Position numbers and translations under genes: made by a program. This document shows positions 17,412-25,356 of a DNA stretch of 64,000 nucleotides, piece by piece. The DNA is from Roseivirga echinicomitans. GTDB lineage: Bacteria; Bacteroidota; Bacteroidia; Cytophagales; Cyclobacteriaceae. Position 1 is the stretch's first letter, and every line of letters starts with the position of its first letter. The notes under the pieces were generated by a model that was not told the origin of the DNA, ran no database searches, and saw nothing but the letters and a program-made list of their open reading frames with translations. The stretch lies in contig NZ_LRDB01000050.1 of assembly GCF_001592935.1 (NCBI RefSeq), positions 310,001 through 374,000 on the forward strand, written 5' to 3'.

Positions 17412-18006
17412 CTTCGTTATACCTGTCTAATACAAAGGTTTTCCCTGTAAATGTGATTTCATAAAGCCCCAAATTGTTGTGCAAGAAGTAATCCATCCCA
17501 CTTATTGGATAATTGAAAATAGTAGCAAGCATTAAGCGCATCGCTCGGCCGTGCATACAAATCAAAACACTAGGTTCATTATCTTTGGCCATAATATAGG
17601 ACAGGCCCGCACGTAATCTTTGCGCTAAACCTTCAGGGCTCTCGCCACCTTCGATCGCCTTGCGTGTTTCGCCCCTCTGCCAACTACTTATCATATCGAA
17701 ATAATAAGCATGTTGCTCTTCGTTTACTTCGGCCCCCTCATGAATCCCCCAGCTGATCTCATCTAATTCAGGCAGCGCTTCATAAGACAAGCCTTGCGCT
17801 ATAAAACCCTCCATTGATTGAGCAGTTCTTTTAAGCGATGAGATGTATAGTTTATCAAATGATATGTGCTTGTAAGCTTCGTGAAAAGCCTGAGCCTGAG
17901 CCCTTCCCATTTCGTTTAGGTCAGAATCCACACCTCTTCCCTGAACAATTCCCTGTTTATTGAAATCTGTCTGTCCGTGACGTGTGAGGTAGATTTTTTT
18001 GATCAT
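17389..18006 (-). CDS. Histidine phosphatase family protein (phosphoglycerate mutase-like)
   Basis: The 205-residue protein begins with the catalytic R-H-G motif (Y-L-T-R-H-G-Q-T-D-F-N); that histidine forms the phosphoenzyme. The second catalytic His is in I-C-M-H-G-R-A-M-R, and the acid donor is probably in D-E-I-S-W-G-I-H-E-G. Members act on phosphoglycerate, alpha-ribazole phosphate, nucleotides or sugar phosphates, and the substrate cannot be told here. The ATG at 18006 is preferred over the TTG one codon earlier. The 3' end overlaps the convergent TPR-like gene by 23 bases. Confidence 0.9.
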   Translation of the reverse strand: MIKKIYLTRHGQTDFNKQGIVQGRGVDSDLNEMGRAQAQAFHEAYKHISFDKLYISSLKRTAQSMEGFIAQGLSYEALPELDEISWGIHEGAEVNEEQHAYYFDMISSWQRGETRKAIEGGESPEGLAQRLRAGLSYIMAKDNEPSVLICMHGRAMRLMLATIFNYPISGMDYFLHNNLGLYEITFTGKTFVLDRYNEVSHLRHL

Positions 18007-18066
18007 CAATTTTGTTCTATTTTTGCCCTATTCAGGTACAAATCTAGAAACTAATTCAGAACCATC

Positions 18067-18486
18067 ATGTTTCAACCAGGAGTTAATATTTCAATGCTTA
18101 ATCAGTTCAGCAAGAATACCATGGTTGAATATTTGGGCATAGAAATAACAGAAGTAGGCGCTGACTTTATGCGGGCCAAAATGCCGGTTGATCATAGAAC
18201 CAAACAGCCTTTAGGCCTGTTGCACGGTGGTGCATCATTGGCTTTGGCCGAAACCTTGGGTAGCGTTGCTGCTCATTCTGTAGTAGATCCAGAAAAACAA
18301 TATTGTGTAGGTTTAGAAATCAACGGAAACCATATTAAATCCGTAAAGGAAGGCTGGGTTTATGGCGTGGCAAGACCGCATCATATTGGAAGAAAGACGC
18401 AGGTTTGGGAGATTAAAATTACCAATGAAAATAATGACCTGGTCTGTATCAGTAGAATCACCATGGCGGTGATGGATAAAAAATAA
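18067..18486 (+). CDS. menI: Hotdog-fold thioesterase, probably DHNA-CoA thioesterase
   Basis: A 139-residue PaaI/4HBT-type hotdog protein with the motif L-L-H-G-G-A-S-L-A-L-A-E-T, whose H-G-G and following Glu form the active site. Because it directly precedes menF and menD, the likely substrate is 1,4-dihydroxy-2-naphthoyl-CoA in menaquinone synthesis. This is a context inference; the family alone is promiscuous. An internal ATG at codon 10 could also be the start. It ends 3 bases before menF. Confidence 0.85.
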   Translation: MFQPGVNISMLNQFSKNTMVEYLGIEITEVGADFMRAKMPVDHRTKQPLGLLHGGASLALAETLGSVAAHSVVDPEKQYCVGLEINGNHIKSVKEGWVYGVARPHHIGRKTQVWEIKITNENNDLVCISRITMAVMDKK

Positions 18487-18489
18487 GAA

Positions 18490-19716
18490 ATGAATCAAAA
18501 GCAATCAGCAACATCATCCCTTGATTTTTCGGGATATGAAAAGACTCATGCGCTAAGATCAATATTTCAGGTAGCCGTAAATTTAGAGCTTCCTTTAGCC
18601 GTTTGGCGATCTCCGCATCAAAAAGAGATTAACTTGATGCTATCTTTTAATAAGGTTAAAGAAGTTGAAAGACCAGATTTAGAAACTTCTGACAAAGGCT
18701 TCATCTTCTCTCCTTTCGACCCTAAAAGCGGTGCCACATTGTTTATCAAGAGTGATTTTCATGTGTCTTTTGATTTTGATGAAATCATCCAACATGAAGA
18801 TCTGACCAGTCGCGAAGGTGCACTTCAGGCGGAATTTCTAAAGAACGTAAAACAGCAACTCAGTACGCCACAAGAAAAAGTAAATTACCACGTTAAAGAC
18901 CAAGCCAGAACAGAAGCCGATCTTGACTATAAAGACTTGGTACAGCTTGGAGTAAAGGCTATAAAAAACAACGAATTCCAGAAAGTAGTACCTGCTAGAT
19001 CGAAAACTATTTCACTCAATGCTGACTTTGACTTAATCACCAAGTATTTACAGCTGTGCGATGCCTATGCAAACGCTTTTGTTTCCATTGTTTCCATGCC
19101 CGAAACAGGAACTTGGTTAGGTGCTACTCCAGAATTACTTTTGGAAGTAAACCATTCGCAGTTTAAGACCGTAGCTTTAGCTGGCACCCAAAAAAGAGAT
19201 ATTGATAAGCCAATTTCTGATACGGCCTGGACACAAAAAGAAATCGAAGAGCAAGCCTTAGTAAGCCGATACATTATCAATTGCTTTAAAAAAATCAGGT
19301 TGAGGGAATACAATGAGAAAGGCCCCAAAACCATTATAGCAGGAAATCTACTTCACCTCAAAACGGAGTTTGAAGTAAATATGAAGGAAACAAACTTCCC
19401 TGAACTCGGCACTGTAATGTTAGAGTTACTACACCCTACTTCTGCTATTGCAGGAATGCCGAAAGAAGCCTCCCTAAATTTCATTCATCAACACGAAGGT
19501 TTCGACCGATCCTTTTACTCTGGTTACTTAGGCCCTGTTCAAATCGAACAAAAGACTTCAATCTTTGTGAACCTTCGCTGTATGCAGTTATTAGAAAATG
19601 ACGCAATCTTATACGCTGGCGCTGGAGTAACCGAAGACTCGGTTGCTCAAAAAGAATTTGAAGAAACGGAAATGAAATTCAATACATTGCTCAATATTTT
19701 GAATTCAGCATCTTGA
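18490..19716 (+). CDS. menF: Isochorismate synthase MenF
   Basis: MenF converts chorismate to isochorismate, the first committed step to menaquinone. The 408-residue protein carries the chorismate-binding domain from about residue 140, with A-L-A-G-T-Q-K-R, H-P-T-S-A-I-A-G-M-P-K and S-G-Y-L-G-P-V, plus a C-terminal G-A-G-V-T-E-D-S segment. The N-terminal 130 residues are divergent, as usual in Bacteroidota. It lies between the thioesterase and menD, and its stop overlaps the TTG start of menD (TTGA). Confidence 0.93.
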   Translation: MNQKQSATSSLDFSGYEKTHALRSIFQVAVNLELPLAVWRSPHQKEINLMLSFNKVKEVERPDLETSDKGFIFSPFDPKSGATLFIKSDFHVSFDFDEIIQHEDLTSREGALQAEFLKNVKQQLSTPQEKVNYHVKDQARTEADLDYKDLVQLGVKAIKNNEFQKVVPARSKTISLNADFDLITKYLQLCDAYANAFVSIVSMPETGTWLGATPELLLEVNHSQFKTVALAGTQKRDIDKPISDTAWTQKEIEEQALVSRYIINCFKKIRLREYNEKGPKTIIAGNLLHLKTEFEVNMKETNFPELGTVMLELLHPTSAIAGMPKEASLNFIHQHEGFDRSFYSGYLGPVQIEQKTSIFVNLRCMQLLENDAILYAGAGVTEDSVAQKEFEETEMKFNTLLNILNSAS

Positions 19717-21416
19717 TCCTTCAACACATCTACGATATCGCAAGTGTTTGTGCCGCACATGGCATCAAATCAGCAATCATTTCACCGGGTTCAAGATCGG
19801 CTGCGCTTACTTTAGCTTTTGTCCGTCATCCAGAAATTGAGACCAAAATCATTCCTGACGAGCGCTCTGCGGCTTTTATCGCTATGGGAATGGCTCAGCA
19901 ACAGGGCAAACCAGTCGCCTTAATTTGCACTTCAGGTTCAGCAGCCTATAATTATGCCCCTGCCATAGCTGAGGCATTTTATCAGGAAATTCCGTTGCTG
20001 ATCCTTACCGCAGATCGTCCTCCTGAATGGACCAATCAGTATGACGGGCAAACGATTCAACAATCAAATATTTACGGAAAGCATGTTTTGGCCAGTTATG
20101 ATTTCCCTTCTGAAGTAAATCATGAGGATGCCAAATGGCATTGCAACAGAATAGTCAACGAAGCCATTAACGCGGCTATAAGCAGAAAAGGCCCAGTCCA
20201 TATCAATATCCCGATAAGAGAACCGTTCTATCCTGACTCAAATGAACCAGTAAGTTTTCCAGAAGTGCGGATCATCAAGAATACTCCAATTGAGGACACT
20301 ATTCATCGCTCGCAATGGCTTACTCTTGGAAAAAAATGGCAAAATCACACGAGAAAGGCCATTGTGATTGGTCAAATGGAATACTCCAAACCACTGTACA
20401 CCGCACTTTATCGTTTTGCTGAAATGGCGGGCATTCCAATTATTGCAGATATCATCTCCAATCAGCATGATTTACCTGGAGTAATCCACAACCAAGACTC
20501 TTTTTTAAACCCTCAGCTCAACACTATACATCAAGAGTTAGCTCCAACCCTATTGATTACGCTGGGTAAGTCTTTGATTTCGAAAAATCTAAAGCTTTAC
20601 TTAAGAAACAATCCTCCTACTGAACACTGGCATATTTCTTCTTCTGAAAAGTTGAATGACAGTCTTCAACACTTGACTGATTTGATTAAAATCGATCCAG
20701 CCATTTTCTTTGCTGAATTTGCTCAACATGTTGGTGGAAAAGGCAGTTTCAGTTATTTAAATCAATGGCAACAGGCCGACCATGCCGTTGAAAAAGGAAA
20801 AGCTGACTTCATGAAAATGAAGAAGTTCAGTGAGTTTCAAGCATTCAATACTGTGCTAAACATGGTTCCAGATAAAGCAAGGCTACATTTCGCGAACAGT
20901 ATGACCATTCGCTATGCGAATATTATTGGCGCACCCAAAAATAAGCAGATAAAGGTTTTCGCTAATAGAGGTACCAGCGGAATCGATGGTAGTAATAGTA
21001 CTGCTGTCGGTGCAGCACTCTCACAAAAATTACCTGTCGTATTATTTACGGGTGATATGGCTTTCTTCTATGACCGAAATGCATTTTGGCATAACTACAA
21101 TCTCAAGAACTTAAGAGTGATTATTTTCAACAATCACGGGGGAGGTATTTTCAGAATGATTGATGGGCCAAAAAGACAGCCTGAGCTAGAAGAGTATTTT
21201 GAAACCAAACAAAAGCTGAATGCCGAAAACACAGCAAACGACTTTGGCTTTGATTACCACTGCTGCTCTAACCTAAAAGATTTGAACGAGTGTTTAGAGG
21301 AGTTCTTCAGCACCTCTAAGAATGCCAAAATTCTTGAAATTCAAACCAACTCTGTGCGAAACACAGAAGTGTTTGCCGAGTACAAAAAAGCCATCTTAGA
21401 TGCCTTTAAGGCATGA
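19713..21416 (+). CDS. menD: SEPHCHC synthase MenD (thiamine diphosphate enzyme)
   Basis: MenD joins isochorismate and 2-oxoglutarate using thiamine diphosphate. The 567-residue length is typical. Visible landmarks are S-P-G-S-R-S-A near the N-terminus (isochorismate binding), the G-S-A-A-Y-N-Y-A-P-A-I-A-E-A loop, R-G-T-S-G-I-D-G-S for the cofactor region, and G-D-M-A-F-F-Y-D-R-N followed by N-N-H-G-G-G-I-F as the ThDP/Mg motif. The start is a TTG that overlaps the menF stop, so translation is probably coupled to menF. Confidence 0.95.
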   Translation: MILQHIYDIASVCAAHGIKSAIISPGSRSAALTLAFVRHPEIETKIIPDERSAAFIAMGMAQQQGKPVALICTSGSAAYNYAPAIAEAFYQEIPLLILTADRPPEWTNQYDGQTIQQSNIYGKHVLASYDFPSEVNHEDAKWHCNRIVNEAINAAISRKGPVHINIPIREPFYPDSNEPVSFPEVRIIKNTPIEDTIHRSQWLTLGKKWQNHTRKAIVIGQMEYSKPLYTALYRFAEMAGIPIIADIISNQHDLPGVIHNQDSFLNPQLNTIHQELAPTLLITLGKSLISKNLKLYLRNNPPTEHWHISSSEKLNDSLQHLTDLIKIDPAIFFAEFAQHVGGKGSFSYLNQWQQADHAVEKGKADFMKMKKFSEFQAFNTVLNMVPDKARLHFANSMTIRYANIIGAPKNKQIKVFANRGTSGIDGSNSTAVGAALSQKLPVVLFTGDMAFFYDRNAFWHNYNLKNLRVIIFNNHGGGIFRMIDGPKRQPELEEYFETKQKLNAENTANDFGFDYHCCSNLKDLNECLEEFFSTSKNAKILEIQTNSVRNTEVFAEYKKAILDAFKA

Positions 21417-21422
21417 AACCAT

Positions 21423-22547
21423 TTACTTATTGGCAGAACGAGTGTTCTTATAATCAATAGGCATTAAATCCCCCATTTTTTCAACGCCCCAATAATCCGA
21501 TACCAGATAATCCAGCGGATTATATACATAACCATTCTGCTCAAATTCTATGTAAGTTTTCCCTTCAAGAAGGAAAAAGTGTGAGCGTTGTTTATTCCCT
21601 GAAACAGGTACACCAGAAACATTAACAGAAATCCCCATATGGTTGGGGATCAACTCCTTGGTATAAGTGACATAAAGGATATTCTCGAACTCCAATCGCT
21701 TAGAGTTTGCTGTCGAACCTGGTTTTACAAACTGGTATAAATCCAGTTCATTTCTATCCAAATACCTTTTTCCTTCCACATCCTTAGCCATTTGAACCAT
21801 GTAGCCATCTTCCTTAAGTTTATTATTAAAAAGGCTGCTAAAAAAATGATCCACAGAACCCATATAAGCGACTTCTCGATTTCTCAACCATTTCGCTCTC
21901 GGTTTCTTATCACCCCTTAATTCTTCATAAGATGGATAACCCCAATAGGACGAATACTTCTCATTGAAGTACACCATATAGCCTTCCAAAACATACTTGA
22001 TTCTATACCCAAGCGCCCGGTTTTCAATAATTAGTGGTTCACTAGCGAAGGCTTCGAAAATATTTTTCTCTTCATCAAAATAGAAATCAATTACTTCTTC
22101 ATTAAGAATCTTACATTCTCTGGCAAAGGGGGATGTCCCTAAAAAGCCTCTTTTGAAATCTTCAAGGTTGCGCTTCCATTTTTCATCCTTTTTGGCAGTT
22201 ACTGTTACCCCTCGCATTTGTCTTGTTTCCACTTCCAGCTTTGCATTGACCTCAAGGGTTTGCGCTTCGAAAAATTGAGTGGACTTGATAAAGGTCTTGT
22301 AGCCTGCAAACTTGATAATCAAATCATAAGAGCCCGGTTTTGGTACACGGAGCACAAAGTCACCCTTATCATTCGTTACTGTACCGACCGTAGTGTTGGC
22401 CAAAAAAACAGCAGCAAAAGGAAGTGTTTCTCCAGTCTGTCCGTCTGAAACATTTCCCTTGATCACAAACTGTGAAGCGCTTTGTCCAAGAACTGAAAAG
22501 GTTAGAAAAATAAGAAAGGCGAGCGTTAAGGTTTGAACTCTAATCAT
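21423..22547 (-). CDS. Carboxypeptidase-regulatory-like domain protein, exported
   Basis: The 374-residue protein has a signal peptide (L-T-L-A-F-L-I-F-L-T-F-S-V-L-G-Q-S) and then a CarboxypepD_reg-like beta-sandwich (about residues 27-110) with the typical G-x-V-x-D-x-x-T-G-E-x-L-P-F-A-x-V-x-L motif, as in TonB-dependent receptors of Bacteroidota. The remaining 260 residues are unlike a TonB receptor barrel and I recognise no domain there. It lies between menD and menE on the opposite strand, interrupting the menaquinone cluster. Confidence 0.8.
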   Translation of the reverse strand: MIRVQTLTLAFLIFLTFSVLGQSASQFVIKGNVSDGQTGETLPFAAVFLANTTVGTVTNDKGDFVLRVPKPGSYDLIIKFAGYKTFIKSTQFFEAQTLEVNAKLEVETRQMRGVTVTAKKDEKWKRNLEDFKRGFLGTSPFARECKILNEEVIDFYFDEEKNIFEAFASEPLIIENRALGYRIKYVLEGYMVYFNEKYSSYWGYPSYEELRGDKKPRAKWLRNREVAYMGSVDHFFSSLFNNKLKEDGYMVQMAKDVEGKRYLDRNELDLYQFVKPGSTANSKRLEFENILYVTYTKELIPNHMGISVNVSGVPVSGNKQRSHFFLLEGKTYIEFEQNGYVYNPLDYLVSDYWGVEKMGDLMPIDYKNTRSANK

Positions 22548-22566
22548 AATGAACTAAAATTGGCCT

Positions 22567-23634
22567 ATGAGCGGCAATTTGATTTGGAATGGGACAAAAA
22601 ATAGTTTTTCAAAATTGCTTTTATCACAAGAATCAAGCCATGATCAGTCCTATATTTCAGCCGCTAAGTTCATAAATGAATGGCGTTCTGGCAAGGAAAG
22701 TTTTGCTCAAAACACGTCTGGCTCAACTGGAAAACCGAAAACCATTTACATCTCAAGATCGCAGATGATCGCCAGCGCCAAAAGAACGGCCAAAGCGCTA
22801 AACCTAGATAAAAACATTTCTGCCTTATTGTGCATCAACCCCGAATTTATCGGAGGAAAAATGATGTTGGTTAGGGCAATGGAATTTGAATGGGATCTTA
22901 CGTTAGTTCCTCCAAGCTCGAACCCAGAGGAGCATTTGGAAGATGATGCCAAATTCTCTTTTGCGGCCCTTGTCCCCCTTCAGCTTGAACGTATGTTGGC
23001 AACTGAAAAGGGAAGAAAGCAACTCAACAGTATTGAAACCATTATTGTAGGTGGTGCGCCCATTAGCCGTCAACTTGATGAAGATATACAATCGCTCTCT
23101 GCTCAGGTTTTCAGCACTTACGGAATGACTGAAACCGTCTCCCATATAGCCCTAAGAGCCATGAATGGCGCTAATAAAAGTGACTTTTTTACGGTATTGG
23201 ATGGTATTTCAGTTGAAATAGATGAACGTGATTGCTTACGCATAAGAGCAGATGTTACCCTAAACGAATGGATTCAAACTAACGATGTGATGGAACTCAA
23301 AGGTTCAGAGTTTAAGTGGCTGGGCAGGGCGGATTTTGTGATCAATTCTGGCGGAATTAAAATACATTTAGATCAACTCGAAAACCAGCTTGAGCAGCTT
23401 CTAGATACAGAAGTGATCCTCTTAAAGAAAAGTCACCAGCAGCTTGGGGAAACCTATGTAGCGGCAATCGTTAATAAGCACAACAGGACTATTGAGGAAC
23501 TGAAATCCGCCATAGACTCGTCTTTAGAGAAATACCATAAACCGAATGCGCTTTTTTTAATAGACATACTGCCCAGAACAGCTTCAGGGAAAATTGATAG
23601 ACTGGCCCTTTCTGAGCAACTAAAAATCGAATAG
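22567..23634 (+). CDS. menE: o-Succinylbenzoate-CoA ligase MenE (short form)
   Basis: MenE activates o-succinylbenzoate as the acyl-adenylate and transfers it to CoA. At 355 residues it is about 100 shorter than Bacillus or E. coli MenE, a short form I associate with Bacteroidota. The adenylation signatures are all present: P-loop T-S-G-S-T-G-K-P-K near residue 50, S-T-Y-G-M-T-E-T near 180, G-R-A-D-F-V-I-N-S-G-G near 255, and the C-terminal catalytic Lys in R-T-A-S-G-K-I-D-R. It is separated from menD by one inverted gene. menA, menB and menC are not in the window. Confidence 0.92.
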   Translation: MSGNLIWNGTKNSFSKLLLSQESSHDQSYISAAKFINEWRSGKESFAQNTSGSTGKPKTIYISRSQMIASAKRTAKALNLDKNISALLCINPEFIGGKMMLVRAMEFEWDLTLVPPSSNPEEHLEDDAKFSFAALVPLQLERMLATEKGRKQLNSIETIIVGGAPISRQLDEDIQSLSAQVFSTYGMTETVSHIALRAMNGANKSDFFTVLDGISVEIDERDCLRIRADVTLNEWIQTNDVMELKGSEFKWLGRADFVINSGGIKIHLDQLENQLEQLLDTEVILLKKSHQQLGETYVAAIVNKHNRTIEELKSAIDSSLEKYHKPNALFLIDILPRTASGKIDRLALSEQLKIE

Positions 23635-23635
23635 A

Positions 23636-24439
23636 CTAATTGGATCTTGGGTTGGGATCTTTGAGTTTAATCACCTCCTGTTGAAGCTCCAAAACAATAC
23701 TTTTCAATTGTTCAAAGTCCATCTTATCGTCTGAATAATCTGGCAAGTCCATACTCAAGTAGGCTTTAGCTTCCCAAATTTCAATGACATCACTCACCGG
23801 AATATCGTATGGTGAATAAGATTTATTGTCGGACACCAAAAACAGCTTCCCATTTTCCAAAGTATAATCAAAAACTCGTTTGTACACCACTCCTTCTTCT
23901 TTAGAAAGAATAACATAGCAACGTCCATTTTTAATGTCAGCCACCTCTTCCAAATACTTACCAATAACGATAGTACCGGGTCTAAGCGGAAGCATAGAGT
24001 CACCAGTAATTTCAAAAGCCCTGTAAGTACCCGACTTTGGTAAATTTGGCAACTGAAACTTTGGAAGCTCTTCCAAATATTCTGGATCAGCATAACCATT
24101 CAAATAACCGGCCGAAGCCTTTTGAGGAATCAGATCAATCAGTTCTTCATTATTACTATCTACCGTGATAGAGAGCACTTTTGACGATGGCTTTCGAGGA
24201 GCTGATAATTTTAGAATTTGCTCTTCATTAAGGTTTGAAAGGTCTTTCGAAATCAAAAAATCTACAGGCACCTTAAACACCTTCGACATATTGAGTAAGT
24301 TATTCAATCTTGGGTCTGCCCTACCTTCTTCATACGCACCAACAAGAGATCGCTTAATGTCAATTTTTTCTGCAAAATCACCCTGCGTCCAATTTTTAAG
24401 TTTTCGTAGGTGCTTAATGTTTTCCGAAACTATGCTCAT
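23636..24439 (-). CDS. XRE-family repressor with S24 (LexA-like) autoproteolysis domain
   Basis: The 267-residue protein has an N-terminal helix-turn-helix (residues about 6-60, with W-T-Q-G-D-F-A-E-K and S-L-V-G-A-Y-E) and a C-terminal S24 peptidase domain. The catalytic Ser 148 (T-G-D-S-M-L-P) and Lys 187 (V-V-Y-K-R-V) are both present. An Ala110-Gly111 bond (K-A-S-A-G-Y) sits where LexA and CI repressors are cut, so RecA-linked self-cleavage is plausible. A short coiled coil ends the protein. It is divergent from the outer-membrane gene at 24565, with an inverted repeat between them that may be its operator. Confidence 0.9.
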   Translation of the reverse strand: MSIVSENIKHLRKLKNWTQGDFAEKIDIKRSLVGAYEEGRADPRLNNLLNMSKVFKVPVDFLISKDLSNLNEEQILKLSAPRKPSSKVLSITVDSNNEELIDLIPQKASAGYLNGYADPEYLEELPKFQLPNLPKSGTYRAFEITGDSMLPLRPGTIVIGKYLEEVADIKNGRCYVILSKEEGVVYKRVFDYTLENGKLFLVSDNKSYSPYDIPVSDVIEIWEAKAYLSMDLPDYSDDKMDFEQLKSIVLELQQEVIKLKDPNPRSN

Positions 24440-24461
24440 GTTAAAGATTTTAAAAGCTAAA

Positions 24462-24503
24462 AATACTAATTATTTTAGATCGTTATCAAAATATTTTAGT
24501 ATT
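24462..24503. promoter_or_regulatory. Candidate operator in the divergent XRE-S24 / outer-membrane gene spacer
   Basis: Inverted copies AATACTAA (24462-24469) and TTAGTATT (24496-24503) flank an AT-rich centre, and the word TATTTTAG occurs twice. The position, 23-64 bases upstream of the repressor ATG, suits autoregulation. Binding is an inference. Confidence 0.45.
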
Positions 24504-24564
24504 ACTTATATTTAATTTTTGGCACATTATTGGCTTAAAACCAAAAGTCAAAACAACCAACAAC

Positions 24565-25242
24565 ATGTCAAAATACTTTTTAATACCTGCCCTACTTCTC
24601 TTTTTCCCAATGTTCTCAAATGGCCAATCTACTTTCGGTCTAAGTTTAAACGGCTTTGCGCCCGTGGGGGAACTAAAAAAAGACTCACCCGGAATCTGGG
24701 GTGGTGGTTTCAGTTCCGATATCGCCTTTCAAATCAATGGCTCTCCTATTCACTTGGGCGGTATGCTCGGTGTAACGCGCTACGGCTCCGAAGTTCGAGA
24801 CGGTTGGCATGGTGAAGATTTAGGTGATGTAAGGATCAGAAGAAATAACGAAATGGCCTATATGCTTGGACTGATCAGGGTTAAGCCGCCAGTTTCAGGA
24901 AACTTTCAGCCTTATGCCGACTTCTTTGGCGGCTTTAGTTACATCGCCACTTCGGCTCATTTCAGAGATGGCCCTTTAAAAGAAGAATGGGATTCCGTTA
25001 CTGACATAGACGACTTTGCTATGAATTACGGCTTTGGTGGTGGTTTAGAAATTTTCATCAATGAATTCCTCAGTTTAGACTTCAATGTAAAAAGTATAAA
25101 ATCCTCCAGTGTCGAATACCTAACCCCACAAAGCGTTAGCTACAACAAAACCGATGAAGTCTATGATTTAACTGTGAAAAAATCTCGCTTCGACCACCTA
25201 AATTTTGGTTTTGGTATTAAGCTTCTGATGAGCGAATGGTAA
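24565..25242 (+). CDS. Outer-membrane beta-barrel family protein
   Basis: A 225-residue protein with a signal peptide (L-I-P-A-L-L-L-F-F-P-M-F-S-N-G-Q-S) followed by short alternating strands rich in Gly and aromatics (G-G-F-S-Y-I-A, Y-G-F-G-G-G-L-E-I-F, L-N-F-G-F-G-I-K-L). This is typical of small eight- to ten-stranded barrels (OmpW/OMP_b-brl-like). No specific function can be read. It is divergently transcribed from the XRE-S24 regulator and may be its target, though the location alone is weak evidence. Confidence 0.75.
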   Translation: MSKYFLIPALLLFFPMFSNGQSTFGLSLNGFAPVGELKKDSPGIWGGGFSSDIAFQINGSPIHLGGMLGVTRYGSEVRDGWHGEDLGDVRIRRNNEMAYMLGLIRVKPPVSGNFQPYADFFGGFSYIATSAHFRDGPLKEEWDSVTDIDDFAMNYGFGGGLEIFINEFLSLDFNVKSIKSSSVEYLTPQSVSYNKTDEVYDLTVKKSRFDHLNFGFGIKLLMSEW

Positions 25243-25356
25243 AGAAAGCACTGACCATTCATACAACATTGTTTGCGCTCTTACGAATTGAATTTCTCTT
25301 TCTGAGTTCTTGGTTTAAATTGTTAAAATTTCATTTTCAATCAAATCAACAACTTA

